DNA of 64,000 nt from Treponema sp. (GTDB taxonomy: Bacteria > Spirochaetota > Spirochaetia > Treponematales > Breznakiellaceae), in the NCBI GenBank assembly GCA_009780855.1, contig WQZG01000010.1:1-64000 (forward strand), given 5' to 3'. Below are positions 26,410 to 34,776 of this stretch, piece after piece (the stretch's first letter is position 1; every line of letters begins with the position of its first letter). The notes under the pieces are model-generated. The model saw nothing but the letters and a program-made list of their open reading frames with translations. It did no database searches and was not told the origin of the DNA. The position numbers and the translations under genes are program-made.

Positions 26410-27441
26410 TTATAATGTTTCTTCGCCTTCGGTCGCGAGTTCTTCGAACTCTTCCTGTTCAAGCTCCGCGATTTTTTTGGTAACCTGAACCGCCATCTTG
26501 CGGCCGATAACGCCCGGACGGCACAGGAATTTTTTCTTGCTGCCGATGTTAAGCGAATAGGGATCGCCTATCCTGGTGTTGTAAAGCCTGACGACGTCTC
26601 CGACCTGGAGCGAAAGCACATCCCGGACCGGAACATTTATTTTTCCGATCTCTGCTACTACATTAACATCGACCGTTGAGAGCTTGTCCTTTAATACATT
26701 GAGATTTTCTGTAGTCGTTCCCCGCCGTACAGACGAATACCAGAACTGCGCGGATAATTTGCCGATTATCGGTTCAATAGTCAGATAGGGGATGCAGAAA
26801 TTCATCATACCTTCCACATCACTGACTTTGGTTTCCAGTGTTACCAGAACCACCATTTCGGTTGGGGGTACAATCTGGGCGAACTGCGGATTGGTGTCGA
26901 TCTGACCCAGCCTGGGCCTCAGGTCAATCACCGTTGTCCAGGCTTCGCGCATGTTTCCAAGAATCCTTACGATTATCCCTTCCATAACCGACTGTTCGAT
27001 ATCGGTTAATTCATGCTGGGATTTGGTGCCTTCGCCGGTGCCGCCAAACAGACGATCAATAATCGAAAACGTTATTGCAGGGTCAATTTCCAGAATCGCG
27101 TTCCCTTTTAGGGGATCCATATTGATAATCGCTAGAGTTGTCGGCGTGGGAATGGACCGGATAAATTCCTCATAGGTAAGCTGATCAACGGAAGCCACGT
27201 GAACATGAACCATTGATCGGAGCTGCGCCGAAAGGCTGGTGGTTGTAAGACGGGCAAAAGTCTCGTGCATAATGGAGACTGTCCTGATCTGTTCTTTGGA
27301 GAATTTGTCCGGCCGTTTGAAATCATAGATCTTTATTTTGCGCGTGTCGGCGGCGGGCCTAAAATCCTCAGGCTCCGTATCCCCGGCGTTAATCGCGGTT
27401 AATAACTGATCAATTTCTTCCTGTGAAAGTACTTCGGTCAT
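26410..27441 (-). CDS. fliM: FliM flagellar motor switch protein
   Basis: 343 residues. The N-terminal VLSQEEIDQLLTAINAG is the CheY-P binding peptide. The middle domain includes IYDFKRPDKFSKEQIRT and NPLKGN-like MDPLKGNAILEIDP. The C-terminal SpoA domain contains VPVRDVLSLQVGDVVRLYN. It bridges chemotaxis signals to the rotor. It is followed 26 bp later by fliY and preceded by a 142-bp spacer with two large hairpins. Confidence 0.96.
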   Translation of the reverse strand: MTEVLSQEEIDQLLTAINAGDTEPEDFRPAADTRKIKIYDFKRPDKFSKEQIRTVSIMHETFARLTTTSLSAQLRSMVHVHVASVDQLTYEEFIRSIPTPTTLAIINMDPLKGNAILEIDPAITFSIIDRLFGGTGEGTKSQHELTDIEQSVMEGIIVRILGNMREAWTTVIDLRPRLGQIDTNPQFAQIVPPTEMVVLVTLETKVSDVEGMMNFCIPYLTIEPIIGKLSAQFWYSSVRRGTTTENLNVLKDKLSTVDVNVVAEIGKINVPVRDVLSLQVGDVVRLYNTRIGDPYSLNIGSKKKFLCRPGVIGRKMAVQVTKKIAELEQEEFEELATEGEETL

Positions 27442-27519
27442 GCCTGCTTCCGGTTAAATATTTCTCCAATTATACAATAAAACTCTACAAAGCCGCCAGT
27501 GCTATGAGTAGCAAAGCAT

Positions 27520-27546
27520 GAAGTTTTCAATGCAATTGAAAACTTC
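27520..27546 (-). promoter_or_regulatory. Perfect 11-bp hairpin between fliL and fliM
   Basis: GAAGTTTTCAA and TTGAAAACTTC form a perfect 11-bp stem with the loop TGCAA. No T-run follows. It is the downstream member of a tandem pair in the 142-bp fliL-fliM gap and may mark an mRNA processing or stability point. Confidence 0.7.
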
Positions 27547-27548
27547 AA

Positions 27549-27585
27549 GACGAAACAGAAACAGCAAAGCTGTTTTTGTTTCGTC
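27549..27585 (-). promoter_or_regulatory. 17-bp hairpin overlapping the fliL stop
   Basis: GACGAAACAGAAACAGC and GCTGTTTTTGTTTCGTC form a 17-bp stem with one mismatch (a G-U pair in RNA) and a 3-base loop. The stem begins within the fliL stop codon. Together with 27520-27546 it could attenuate or protect the fla transcript between the motor and switch genes. Confidence 0.75.
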
Positions 27586-28138
27586 ACATTTCCATTACAT
27601 CAAGCTGGTTAAAAAGGATTACCTTTACTTTTCCGGAGTTCAATACCCGGGTGTTAAGGGTTTCCATTATTTCCTGCTTAAGACGGGCTTCGTTCTCCGG
27701 CTGGAGCTCGGCCGCTGTTTTTGAACGGAAAAAACTGCGTACAAAATCACGAAGCTCGTAGAGCCGGCTGGTCATTTCGCCTGCCGCCGCGTTATCGTTC
27801 TGGTCATAGCCTATTACCATATCCACGACCACTGTATAAGGCGCCGTGTCTTTGGTCTGGGTGCGTATAACGCCTATGGATGTGAACATTGAATACTGCG
27901 GCCTGGTGCCTACATACGGGGAACTATCGGGCATTATTGTCTGGGACGGCCCCTGTTTGTTCAGAATATTAAATGTTATGACACAAATGGTAATAATAAA
28001 AAGCAGAGCGGCCAGCCCTATGGCAACAAATTTAAGTAAATTGGGCAGCAGGGCTACAAGCCCGGACGGTTTTTTGGCGCCGCTGTCAAGTTCGGAAGGT
28101 TCACCACCGTCGAGATCAAGTTCGTCGCTGTCAGACAT
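27584..28138 (-). CDS. fliL: FliL stator-associated membrane protein
   Basis: 184 residues: a charged cytoplasmic N-terminus, one membrane helix (LLKFVAIGLAALLFIITICVITF), then a periplasmic stomatin-like domain (YTVVVDMVIGYDQN, AGEMTSRLYELRDFVRSFF, EIMETLNTRVLNSGKVKVILF). FliL rings the stator and promotes torque. It lies 30 bp after motB. Its end overlaps a large hairpin. Confidence 0.92.
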   Translation of the reverse strand: MSDSDELDLDGGEPSELDSGAKKPSGLVALLPNLLKFVAIGLAALLFIITICVITFNILNKQGPSQTIMPDSSPYVGTRPQYSMFTSIGVIRTQTKDTAPYTVVVDMVIGYDQNDNAAAGEMTSRLYELRDFVRSFFRSKTAAELQPENEARLKQEIMETLNTRVLNSGKVKVILFNQLDVMEM

Positions 28139-28168
28139 GCTTTATACCTCCTGCCGTCATTAATGTTA

Positions 28169-28900
28169 TCATAAATGGCCTTCGTCTATAATAATAATAT
28201 CTACCCTCCGGTTATAGGCCCTTCCTTCGGGGGTGTTGTTTGAGGCTATCGGCATTGTATCGGCAAAACCGGCAACCTGGAAACGTTTTTCGTCCACTCC
28301 AATATCCGACAGATAACGGAGTATGGCAATAGCGCGCGCGGCAGAAAGATCCCAGTTATCCTGCCATGGGCCGCTGGGATCTATCACTTCAGAATCGGTG
28401 TGGCCTTCTATCCTGAACTTCCTGCCGTTCAGTTCGGCAGAATTCAAAAGTGAACCCAGCCTTAAAAGGATATCACGGGTTTGCTCAATATTAATCCTGG
28501 CGCTGGCCGGCGCAAAAAAAGCATCGCCTGCGAAACTTACCACAAGGCCGCGCTCATCGTTGGTAATCTTGACCATGTTGGATTTTACTTCAGGGTTAAA
28601 CAGGCTAATCGCTTTTCTAAGGGCGGTTGCCAGGGATCTTCCCCTTTCCATTGAAGGCAAAGACATGATTGTATTGCCAAGATCGGCGCTTCTGCCGGCA
28701 GACAGCGTATTCCCGCCGATATTGGCGCCCAGGCCGATGTTGTTAAAGGCCGAGGCCATGGCAGCAATCTGGGCGGCTGTAGTATCATCGGGATTAAAAA
28801 GAGCGACAAAGAAACAAAGAATGAGCTGAACCATGTCGGTAAAGGTTGTCATCCAGAGTTCACTGGGTTTCTCTGATTCCTTTCTTTTTTTCTTTGCCAT
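28169..28900 (-). CDS. motB: MotB stator protein
   Basis: 243 residues. One membrane helix contains the ion-channel Asp at about residue 22 (WMTTFTDMVQLILCFFVALF). A plug region follows, then an OmpA-like peptidoglycan-binding domain with FRIEGHTDSE, NWDLSAARAIAILRYL and YNRRVDIIIID. MotB anchors the MotA channel to the cell wall. It starts 6 bp after motA. Confidence 0.95.
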   Translation of the reverse strand: MAKKKRKESEKPSELWMTTFTDMVQLILCFFVALFNPDDTTAAQIAAMASAFNNIGLGANIGGNTLSAGRSADLGNTIMSLPSMERGRSLATALRKAISLFNPEVKSNMVKITNDERGLVVSFAGDAFFAPASARINIEQTRDILLRLGSLLNSAELNGRKFRIEGHTDSEVIDPSGPWQDNWDLSAARAIAILRYLSDIGVDEKRFQVAGFADTMPIASNNTPEGRAYNRRVDIIIIDEGHL

Positions 28901-28906
28901 AAAATG

Positions 28907-29689
28907 CTAGTCCTTGAGGACTTCTGCCTCCACAACCTTGCGATCCGCGGGGTTAAGGTATGAAAGCAGTTTGGTAGCAAGAATTCTGGGATTGTCGCCG
29001 GCCTGTATGGAAAGGACGCCTTCAATCTCCATTTCCTTGACCTTGGTTTCCACTGCGTCGTAACCCTTGAGTTTCGCAATCCAGGGCAGCATGGTAAAGT
29101 TCGCGATCAATGATCCGTAAAATGTCGTTATAAGGGCGATGGCCATGTTGGGTCCCAGGGCGCTTTTGTCTTCAAGGTTTTTTAACATTCCAATCAAACC
29201 GATAACCGTACCCATCATTCCTACGGCAGGCGCCGATGATGCCCACAATCCCATTATGTTATGCTTGGCAACGTGCCTGTCCTGCATCTGGTTCAGTTCG
29301 TTCTCCATTAGGGCCCTTATTATTTCTGCGTCTGTGCCGTCAACAACCAGCCTCATGCCTTTCTTCATAAACTCGTCGTCCAGATCTTCCAGTTCTTCTT
29401 CCAGGGCCAGCAGACCCTCGCGGCGCGCTTTTTCTGACATAGCCATCAGTTTGGTTATAATTCCCTGTTCGTTGTAATTGGGTACTTTGAACGTAATGTT
29501 GATGATTCCAAAAATACCCAGTACATCCTGAATGCTGAAAGCGGTAAAAAGCATGATATACGGACACACAAAAACCAGAACTATGGACGGAATATCTACG
29601 AATGAAAGAATAGTGCCGCTGCCTGACAAAATCGAGAACACAAGCATGCCTATACTGCCGACAACGCCGATCAAAGTCGAAATATTCAT
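28907..29689 (-). CDS. motA: MotA stator protein
   Basis: 260 residues with four membrane helices. Helix 3 contains the conserved SSAPAVGMMGTVIGLIGML, and helix 4 contains MAIALITTFYGSLIANFTML. The cytoplasmic loop between helices 2 and 3 carries MSEKARREGLLALEEELEDL. It conducts ions with MotB and contacts FliG. It lies between flbD and motB with short spacings of 3 and 6 bp. Confidence 0.96.
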   Translation of the reverse strand: MNISTLIGVVGSIGMLVFSILSGSGTILSFVDIPSIVLVFVCPYIMLFTAFSIQDVLGIFGIINITFKVPNYNEQGIITKLMAMSEKARREGLLALEEELEDLDDEFMKKGMRLVVDGTDAEIIRALMENELNQMQDRHVAKHNIMGLWASSAPAVGMMGTVIGLIGMLKNLEDKSALGPNMAIALITTFYGSLIANFTMLPWIAKLKGYDAVETKVKEMEIEGVLSIQAGDNPRILATKLLSYLNPADRKVVEAEVLKD

Positions 29690-29692
29690 ACA

Positions 29693-29890
29693 TTATTCCT
29701 CATTCCTGAAATAACCTATACGTCTGCGGTATTCCACAATCCGATCAATCAGCTCTTCTGCTTTTTCAAGAACAACCACATGTTTGCCGGAGAGCATCAG
29801 AAGAGTCGTATCCGGATGAATCTCAATCGACTCAATCTGATGCGGATTGATGTAATATTCCTTGCCGTTAAGCCGCGTTACTTTTATCAT
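29693..29890 (-). CDS. flbD: FlbD small flagellar protein
   Basis: 65 residues, the normal length of this family: KVTRLNGKEYYINPHQIESI, then HPDTTLLMLSGKHVVVLE and RIVEYRRRIGYF. It is conserved between flgE and motA in spirochaetes and Gram-positives; its biochemical role is not established. Confidence 0.92.
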   Translation of the reverse strand: MIKVTRLNGKEYYINPHQIESIEIHPDTTLLMLSGKHVVVLEKAEELIDRIVEYRRRIGYFRNEE

Positions 29891-29926
29891 TCCTAATTCC
29901 TAATTTCTCATTCATCATTTCTCATT

Positions 29927-31327
29927 TTATCTCTTTAACGTGAGCAATTCCTGCAAAAGCTGATCTGCTGTCTGGATAGTTCTCGAATTGACCTGGAATC
30001 CGCGCTGGGTGATTATCATGTCGGTCAGCTGATCGGCCATGTCTACATTGGACATTTCAAGCGCGCCGGCCTGAATTTTACCTTTGCTTGCAATGCCGGA
30101 AGGCCCGATGTTGGCGGCCCCGGAGTTGTTTGTCTGGCGGAATGTGTTGTCGCCGGCTTTTTCAAGACCGCCCTGATTGGTAAAACTGGCTAATGCAACC
30201 TGTCCCAATACCCTGGTCGTTCCGTTGGAAAAGACCCCTGTTATAATTCCTGAGCCGTCGATTTTGAAGTTGTCCATGTAACCCATGGAGTGGCCGTCCT
30301 GGGTCACAGCTTTGGATGAACTGGCCTCCGCAAACTGGGTTATCGAATTAATCGCGCTTCCCACAGTGCCAAGGTGGAGGGCGAAGTTCTGGCGGACCAT
30401 TTCGCCGCCGGCTCCGGGAGTAGCGCTCTGGACATCGTAGGCGACATTCATCGTTACATTGCCGTCAGCGCCGGATTCATTGCCCGCCGCGTCAACCGCG
30501 CTAAGTATGGTCCCGTTATTGCTGAAGTTGACAGTAAACGCAGAAACGCCCCCCGCAGCCGGAGGTTCGGCGCCAAGGCCGGTGGAAGCATTTGTGGGAA
30601 CCGGGTTTTCCGGATCAACGGTTACCGCTACGTTCCAGGAGTTGTTTACGCCCGGCACTTTGGTAAGGGCTGCGCGCAGGGTATGCTCATCGCCGAACGA
30701 ATCGTAAATTTTTATTGAAGTGTTCCAGGTTCCTTCCCTAGCAGCAAGCTCATCGGCGCCTTCCGGAATCTCCGGGAGACGTTTGTCCAGGTTGCAGGCA
30801 AAGTTTACAACCGAAGTTTCCTTTGCCGGATCTTTGGCGCCCACCGGAATTACCAGGTCTTCGACATCCCTTGATACATCAAGGAACTGGGTCCCGTTAA
30901 TATCCTGGGCCATCCAGCCTTGTACTTTCATTCCGTTGGCCGGGTTGACCATGGTTCCATCCTGGTCCAGTCCAAAAGCGCCGGCCCTGGTGTACAGTTT
31001 TGATCCCTTGTCATCCAGTACAAAAAAACCATTGCCGTTTATGGCCAGATCGGTTCCAACGCCGGTAGTCTGGAAAGCGCCCTGGATGTGGATGGTGTCA
31101 ATTGAAGCCACCGACATTCCCAGACCAACTTCCTTGGGGTTAACACCTCCCAGTACATCAGTCGGCTGCGCCGCTCCCTGGAGCTGCTGGTAAAAAATAT
31201 CCTGAAAATTCACGCGGTTCCGTTTGAAACCGGTTGTGTTAATATTGGCAAGGTTATTGCCGATTACATCCATTCTGGTCTGGTGATTCTGAAGTCCGGA
31301 AACACCGGAAAACAAAGATCGCATCAT
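29927..31327 (-). CDS. flgE: FlgE flagellar hook protein
   Basis: 466 residues. The N-terminal rod-type motif is [20 protein letters not shown] with [13 protein letters not shown]; the C-terminus [20 protein letters not shown] ends in LLTLKR. The hook domain lies between. Lys165 and Cys178 (contexts PVGAKDPAK and [11 protein letters not shown]) match the residues that form the inter-subunit lysinoalanine crosslink described for Treponema denticola. GGAG lies about 10 bp upstream of ATG. It overlaps the flgD stop by 4 bp. Confidence 0.96.
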   Translation of the reverse strand: MMRSLFSGVSGLQNHQTRMDVIGNNLANINTTGFKRNRVNFQDIFYQQLQGAAQPTDVLGGVNPKEVGLGMSVASIDTIHIQGAFQTTGVGTDLAINGNGFFVLDDKGSKLYTRAGAFGLDQDGTMVNPANGMKVQGWMAQDINGTQFLDVSRDVEDLVIPVGAKDPAKETSVVNFACNLDKRLPEIPEGADELAAREGTWNTSIKIYDSFGDEHTLRAALTKVPGVNNSWNVAVTVDPENPVPTNASTGLGAEPPAAGGVSAFTVNFSNNGTILSAVDAAGNESGADGNVTMNVAYDVQSATPGAGGEMVRQNFALHLGTVGSAINSITQFAEASSSKAVTQDGHSMGYMDNFKIDGSGIITGVFSNGTTRVLGQVALASFTNQGGLEKAGDNTFRQTNNSGAANIGPSGIASKGKIQAGALEMSNVDMADQLTDMIITQRGFQVNSRTIQTADQLLQELLTLKR

Positions 31328-31785
31328 AAATTTTGGTCTCCTTCATAATAAACCTTGGTAACCTGATCCCAGTTGTAATAGGAACCGTTGACAAGCACTT
31401 TTGGGGTATCATCCCTCATTACCGCCTGTACGGAACCGTTTATCGTATTGTCTCCGTCCATGATTTCCACCGATCGCCCAAGGGCATTGGTAGCATCCGA
31501 ACCGGACATCATCCTGGCAAGCCTCGAAAAATCCGCCGCCATGTTGGTCATTTGTTCCAGGCTTGAAAACTGTGCCATCTGGGCGACAAATTCCTTGTCT
31601 TCCAGAGGCGCGGTCGGGTCCTGGTTTGCCAGCTGGGTCAGCAGCAGTTTAAGAAATTCATCCCGGCCCATGTCCTGCTGGGGTAATTTTTGATTGTCGC
31701 TTCTTAATTTGGCATTGTAATCGGTAACATTCCGGTTAAGTTCCGCCAAATCATCTGAACTAAGAACTGACTGTATTTGTGCCAT
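31324..31785 (-). CDS. flgD: FlgD hook-capping protein
   Basis: 153 residues. The conserved segment is [20 protein letters not shown] with [19 protein letters not shown]. FlgD caps the growing hook. The start [12 protein letters not shown], after CGGAG, is preferred to an upstream reading that would add 29 residues of displaced fliK sequence. It overlaps flgE by 4 bp and lies 13 bp after the end that fliK would have without its frameshift. Confidence 0.93.
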   Translation of the reverse strand: MAQIQSVLSSDDLAELNRNVTDYNAKLRSDNQKLPQQDMGRDEFLKLLLTQLANQDPTAPLEDKEFVAQMAQFSSLEQMTNMAADFSRLARMMSGSDATNALGRSVEIMDGDNTINGSVQAVMRDDTPKVLVNGSYYNWDQVTKVYYEGDQNL

Positions 31786-31798
31786 AATTTCTCCGTCT

Positions 31799-32003
31799 TT
31801 AAACAAGAATATTAATCGCCGTTCGTTCTTCCGGATCGGCAAAAACCGCCTGCCGGTCTGTAACGGAATCATAATGGGTTGCAGCAGCTTCCGGTGTTAC
31901 CGCGGAAATAACCCTGTCCGGATTGTCTCCGTTTTGCCCGGCAAACCTGCCAAAATTCCCATTGTCCTGGGTCAGGTTAAGGCTGGTCTCGCTGAAGCCA
32001 GAT
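31799..32003 (-). other. Displaced 3' end of fliK in another frame
   Basis: In the frame one base away from the fliK end, codons read SGFSETSLNLTQDNGNFG and, later, [15 protein letters not shown] and [13 protein letters not shown] before a TAA at 31799-31801. This is what a FliK C-terminus should look like (…FADSGF…), and its stop would lie 13 bp before flgD, in keeping with the tight operon. Either a real one-base deletion or a sequencing error. Confidence 0.8.
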
Positions 32004-33279
32004 CCGCAAACGCCTTCTCCAGAACCGGAAGCTCCCTTTCAAAAGCGCGCAAAGCTTCGCCGCTTTCTACTATGATATGCCCCGTTATTTTGTTTTCGGT
32101 CATTTCCAGCCTTATCTTTACATTTCCAAGACTCTCCGGTTTGAGCGAGAGCTTTATTGTCCCCTCGCCCCCGTCCCGTAAAATTACCTGAGCCTGCCGG
32201 ACAATATCGGAGTTAAGGCCGTCGTCAAGTTTCTGCGACAGCATGTCTTCAAAACTCCTGCCCGTCCCGGTTTTTTCCCCGCCCGGATTACTTTTGGCTG
32301 CTGCAGTTTCCGGCAGCAGATCAACCCTTATATCCGCGTCTATCTTTTCACTGCCGCTCCCGGCGATATTTGCCGAATTAAGTGTTTCGGTAATGTTTTG
32401 CTGGCGGTTATCGGGCGAACGCAGGTCCCTTATGTCAAAAACTGCTTTTTCCCTGCCTTTTTTTCCCCGCGTTTCCTGGTTAACCGAATTTTCCCTGGTC
32501 TCCCTTGCGCCAAGAATGTCCACAAGGCCCGGTTTGGGATCGGTGTTAATTTGGGGAGTCTGCCTTTCGGTGTTTCTTGCCTTAAAAAAATCTACCGCTG
32601 CTTTGTTGGTTTTAAGATTTTTACCGGTATCTGCAGATTTGGAATTAATAGATTTGGAATTTTCGCTGATATCATCGCCGTCAGCCAGGTTAACATTCTT
32701 TTCTTTCTGTAAAAAAGTATTGATTTTAGGGTCAAGTGCAGATAAATCCGGTTTTTTGGCCTGATTAAGACGCCTGGCGCCAATAAAATCGGCGTCAACA
32801 GAGTCCGGATGTTTTACTGGATTACCGGCAGTGTTTTCGCCGGATTTTTGTAATAATGAATTGATTTGCCTGTCATCCGCATTGGGCAGGAGGTATTTGG
32901 TTTGCTGATTTATGCCTGTCTTGCCGGCTGTCAATGCTGCTTTTACAGTGTTTTCCTGGGCCTTTTGGGCCGATAAATCCGGTTTTGACTGTAAAAATGA
33001 AGCATCTTTAGCAAATAATCCCGCGTTTTCCGCAAAAATATGACCTTCTTTTCCCGTTAACTTGTTATTGGATTTCTTGTTCTTAACATTTTCGGCAATT
33101 AAACCGTCTGTTTTTTGAAATTTTTCGGTCTTACCGGTCAGATTGTCAAGAAGTTTGGCAAAAATTGACTGTTTTGCCTTTTTACCGTTCCGGATATCCC
33201 ACGCAGATACCTGCGGGGGGCCTTCGTTAACGGCAGTTCCTTCGGTTTGGGCCTGTATTGAATTGCTTATTTGCATCAC
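31972..33279 (-). CDS. fliK: FliK hook-length control protein, C-terminus frameshifted
   Basis: 435 residues as read here. The long N-terminus is Ser/Asn/Lys-rich and disordered, as usual. The C-terminal Flg_hook domain begins around residue 340 (DIVRQAQVILRDGGEGTIKL, then SLKPESLGNVKIRLEM, GHIIVESGEALRAFERELPV). After EKAFAD the frame runs out as LASARPALT and stops at 31972. The expected continuation is open in the neighbouring frame down to 31799, so a base appears to be missing near 32001-32003. The start may be GTG 33279 or ATG 33276. Downstream of flbB by about 110 bp. Confidence 0.85.
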   Translation of the reverse strand: MMQISNSIQAQTEGTAVNEGPPQVSAWDIRNGKKAKQSIFAKLLDNLTGKTEKFQKTDGLIAENVKNKKSNNKLTGKEGHIFAENAGLFAKDASFLQSKPDLSAQKAQENTVKAALTAGKTGINQQTKYLLPNADDRQINSLLQKSGENTAGNPVKHPDSVDADFIGARRLNQAKKPDLSALDPKINTFLQKEKNVNLADGDDISENSKSINSKSADTGKNLKTNKAAVDFFKARNTERQTPQINTDPKPGLVDILGARETRENSVNQETRGKKGREKAVFDIRDLRSPDNRQQNITETLNSANIAGSGSEKIDADIRVDLLPETAAAKSNPGGEKTGTGRSFEDMLSQKLDDGLNSDIVRQAQVILRDGGEGTIKLSLKPESLGNVKIRLEMTENKITGHIIVESGEALRAFERELPVLEKAFADLASARPALT

Positions 33280-33333
33280 AGCCCAGCCTCCTCATCATTG
33301 TTGAAATGACGGAAAACTGAGTATGCGCCGCTG

Positions 33334-33395
33334 GAGGTTTGGGGGTCTTCAGACCTCCATCCTAGAGGTTTGGGGGTCTTCAGACCTCCATCCTA
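33334..33395. repeat. 31-bp tandem repeat after flbB
   Basis: Two perfect copies of a 31-bp unit (33334-33364 and 33365-33395), with a third, partly diverged copy starting at 33396 inside the end of flbB. The repeat carries the flbB stop (TAG on the minus strand, 33393-33395) and each unit contains the palindrome GGTCT-TC-AGACC, so each copy can fold into a small hairpin in the RNA between flbB and fliK. Confidence 0.9.
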
Positions 33396-34022
33396 GAGGT
33401 TTGGAGGTCTGGCAGCCATCTTACGGTTCAGCTCCGCTGCCCTTTCTGGGGGTAAAAGCGATAGCCAATACGGTACTATGGAAGTAGTTTCTTCAGCCGC
33501 AGCGATTTCTTCGGTTTTCCGCAGAACATCGATGACATCCTGATCATCCATAGCCGCCAGTATACCCACCGCTCGCTCAGGGGGCATGCCTGTCAGGTTA
33601 CGGGCATTCTGTTCAACGTTCTTACTTCTAGTGTCGGCTTCCTGAACCTGCGCATTGAAGGATTTTTCCTGTTCTTCCAAAGCTTTTTGGCGATCATCCA
33701 GTTCCTGGGCCATTTGCTCAATTTCGCCCTGACGGTTCTGCAAATCAGCAGCGCGGCGATCCATTTCCATATTTTTGAGATCCATGGCTTCAAGGAGAAT
33801 CGCGTATCTTTCATCGTTTAAATTAAGGGTTCCGCCGGCCGGAAGTTCCGGCTGGGTCCGGCCTTCCAGGCCGATAAAACGGTATAAAGGAGACAATACG
33901 GTTTTTACATCAATGACATTGAGATAATCCAGCCAGAGAAGGCCGCCGCCGGCTAATATTATTATGAGAAGGAGCAGACCAATTATCCTGCCCGTAATTC
34001 CGCTTCGACTGTACTCTGCCAA
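33393..34022 (-). CDS. flbB: FlbB, spirochaetal collar-associated flagellar protein
   Basis: About 209 residues: one N-terminal membrane helix (IIGLLLLIIILAGGGLLWLDYL), a periplasmic coiled coil (MDLKNMEMDRRAADLQNRQ to about residue 130) and a MotE/MgtE-N-like C-terminal domain (GMPPERAVGILAAMDDQDVI, LLPPERAAELNRKM). In Borrelia FlbB forms the base of the periplasmic collar that organises the stators. An ATG at 34028 abuts GGAGGG with no spacing, so TTG 34022 (AEYSRSGITGR) is the likelier start. It is the first gene of the fla operon. Confidence 0.88.
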   Translation of the reverse strand: MAEYSRSGITGRIIGLLLLIIILAGGGLLWLDYLNVIDVKTVLSPLYRFIGLEGRTQPELPAGGTLNLNDERYAILLEAMDLKNMEMDRRAADLQNRQGEIEQMAQELDDRQKALEEQEKSFNAQVQEADTRSKNVEQNARNLTGMPPERAVGILAAMDDQDVIDVLRKTEEIAAAEETTSIVPYWLSLLPPERAAELNRKMAARPPNL

Positions 34023-34123
34023 AAACATCCCTCCGTTACTGTATGATGAAGCTTACTTTATTGATCGTCAAGCTGCCGGACGGTCATTAAAGAAAACTGC
34101 ATTAAGAAAAACTGCCCGTTGCC

Positions 34124-34151
34124 TTGACTGATTAATAATAGCAATTATAAT
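34124..34151 (+). promoter_or_regulatory. Sigma-70 promoter for the 34173-34735 gene pair
   Basis: TTGACT (34124-34129), a 16-bp spacer and TATAAT (34146-34151), about 22 bp upstream of the ATG at 34173. A strong match to consensus. Confidence 0.65.
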
Positions 34152-34172
34152 TTATATTAACGGATCAAATAT

Positions 34173-34490
34173 ATGACCCTTTACCATGGCAGTGATCAAA
34201 TTATTAAAATCCCTGAACTTAACCATTCTGCCAGAACACTGGATTTTGGCCCGGCTGATCTTCAATTCAAGGCAACGCTTGAACTTCTTGTCCCGCTGGT
34301 CATCAGGGAAATAATGAAAGGCAGAAATATCAGCGAACAGGATGCTTTTGAGATATTATATTCATCATTTTTATACAGCAAACTGGAAGTGGAATCTACC
34401 AAACTCTGGCATCTGAGCCAGCTGACCCTCGCAAATTTACTGGACGAAGAACTGCAGACTGGATCAATCACATTCCCCGAGGAAGCATGA
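34173..34490 (+). CDS. Fused remnant: DUF3990 toxin start joined to a small partner protein
   Basis: 105 residues. The first 26 (MTLYHGSDQIIKIPELNHSA, RTLDFG) read like the start of a DUF3990 protein, an ADP-ribosyltransferase-like family that normally continues GxGFYLT. From residue 27 the sequence changes to a small protein of the type found next to DUF3791 genes (LVPLVIREIMKGRNISEQDA, TKLWHLSQLTLANLLDEEL, SITFPEEA). The join looks like an internal deletion that removed most of the toxin. It overlaps the next gene by 4 bp. Family calls are from memory of motifs. Confidence 0.6.
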   Translation: MTLYHGSDQIIKIPELNHSARTLDFGPADLQFKATLELLVPLVIREIMKGRNISEQDAFEILYSSFLYSKLEVESTKLWHLSQLTLANLLDEELQTGSITFPEEA

Positions 34491-34735
34491 TAATGAGCGA
34501 CAATGCAGATTTTATCGCATACTGCCTGGAAGAGTATAAACATGCCAAAGGCATAACAGGTAAAGAAGCAATCATGCTTTTTAAACAGTTTAAAATAATC
34601 GACTATATAGTAAATTGCTACGGCGCCCTGCACACCATGGGCGGGCTTGCCATCACAGAAGACATAGATTCGTTAATTGAAGACATAAAAAACGCGGAAA
34701 AAAAAACCTCTTTTTACACTATTTTCCAAAATTAA
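34487..34735 (+). CDS. DUF3791 family protein
   Basis: 82 residues. DFIAYCLEEYKHAKGITGKE and KIIDYIVNCYGALHTMGG match the DUF3791 family, small proteins commonly encoded beside DUF3990 and thought, by context, to belong to toxin-antitoxin-like loci. ATGA overlap with the previous gene indicates coupling. An A+T-rich inverted repeat follows (34734-34759). Confidence 0.7.
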   Translation: MIMSDNADFIAYCLEEYKHAKGITGKEAIMLFKQFKIIDYIVNCYGALHTMGGLAITEDIDSLIEDIKNAEKKTSFYTIFQN

Positions 34736-34759
34736 AAAACATGTAAATAAATGTTTTTT
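34734..34759. terminator. A+T-rich bidirectional terminator-like hairpin
   Basis: AAAAAACAT and ATGTTTTTT form a 9-bp stem with an 8-base loop, between the DUF3791 gene and the convergent phosphoesterase gene. The stem itself provides the T-run in both directions. Confidence 0.45.
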
Positions 34760-34776
34760 AAATTCCGAATTTTCCC

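Noticed and set aside
31990-32010. Programmed frameshifting in fliK
   Set aside because: No slippery heptamer, Shine-Dalgarno-like stimulator or clear downstream structure is visible; deletion or sequencing error is simpler.
33334-33417. CRISPR-like repeats
   Set aside because: Units are in direct tandem with no spacers and no cas genes; also true of the arrays at 9507, 59077 and 2882.
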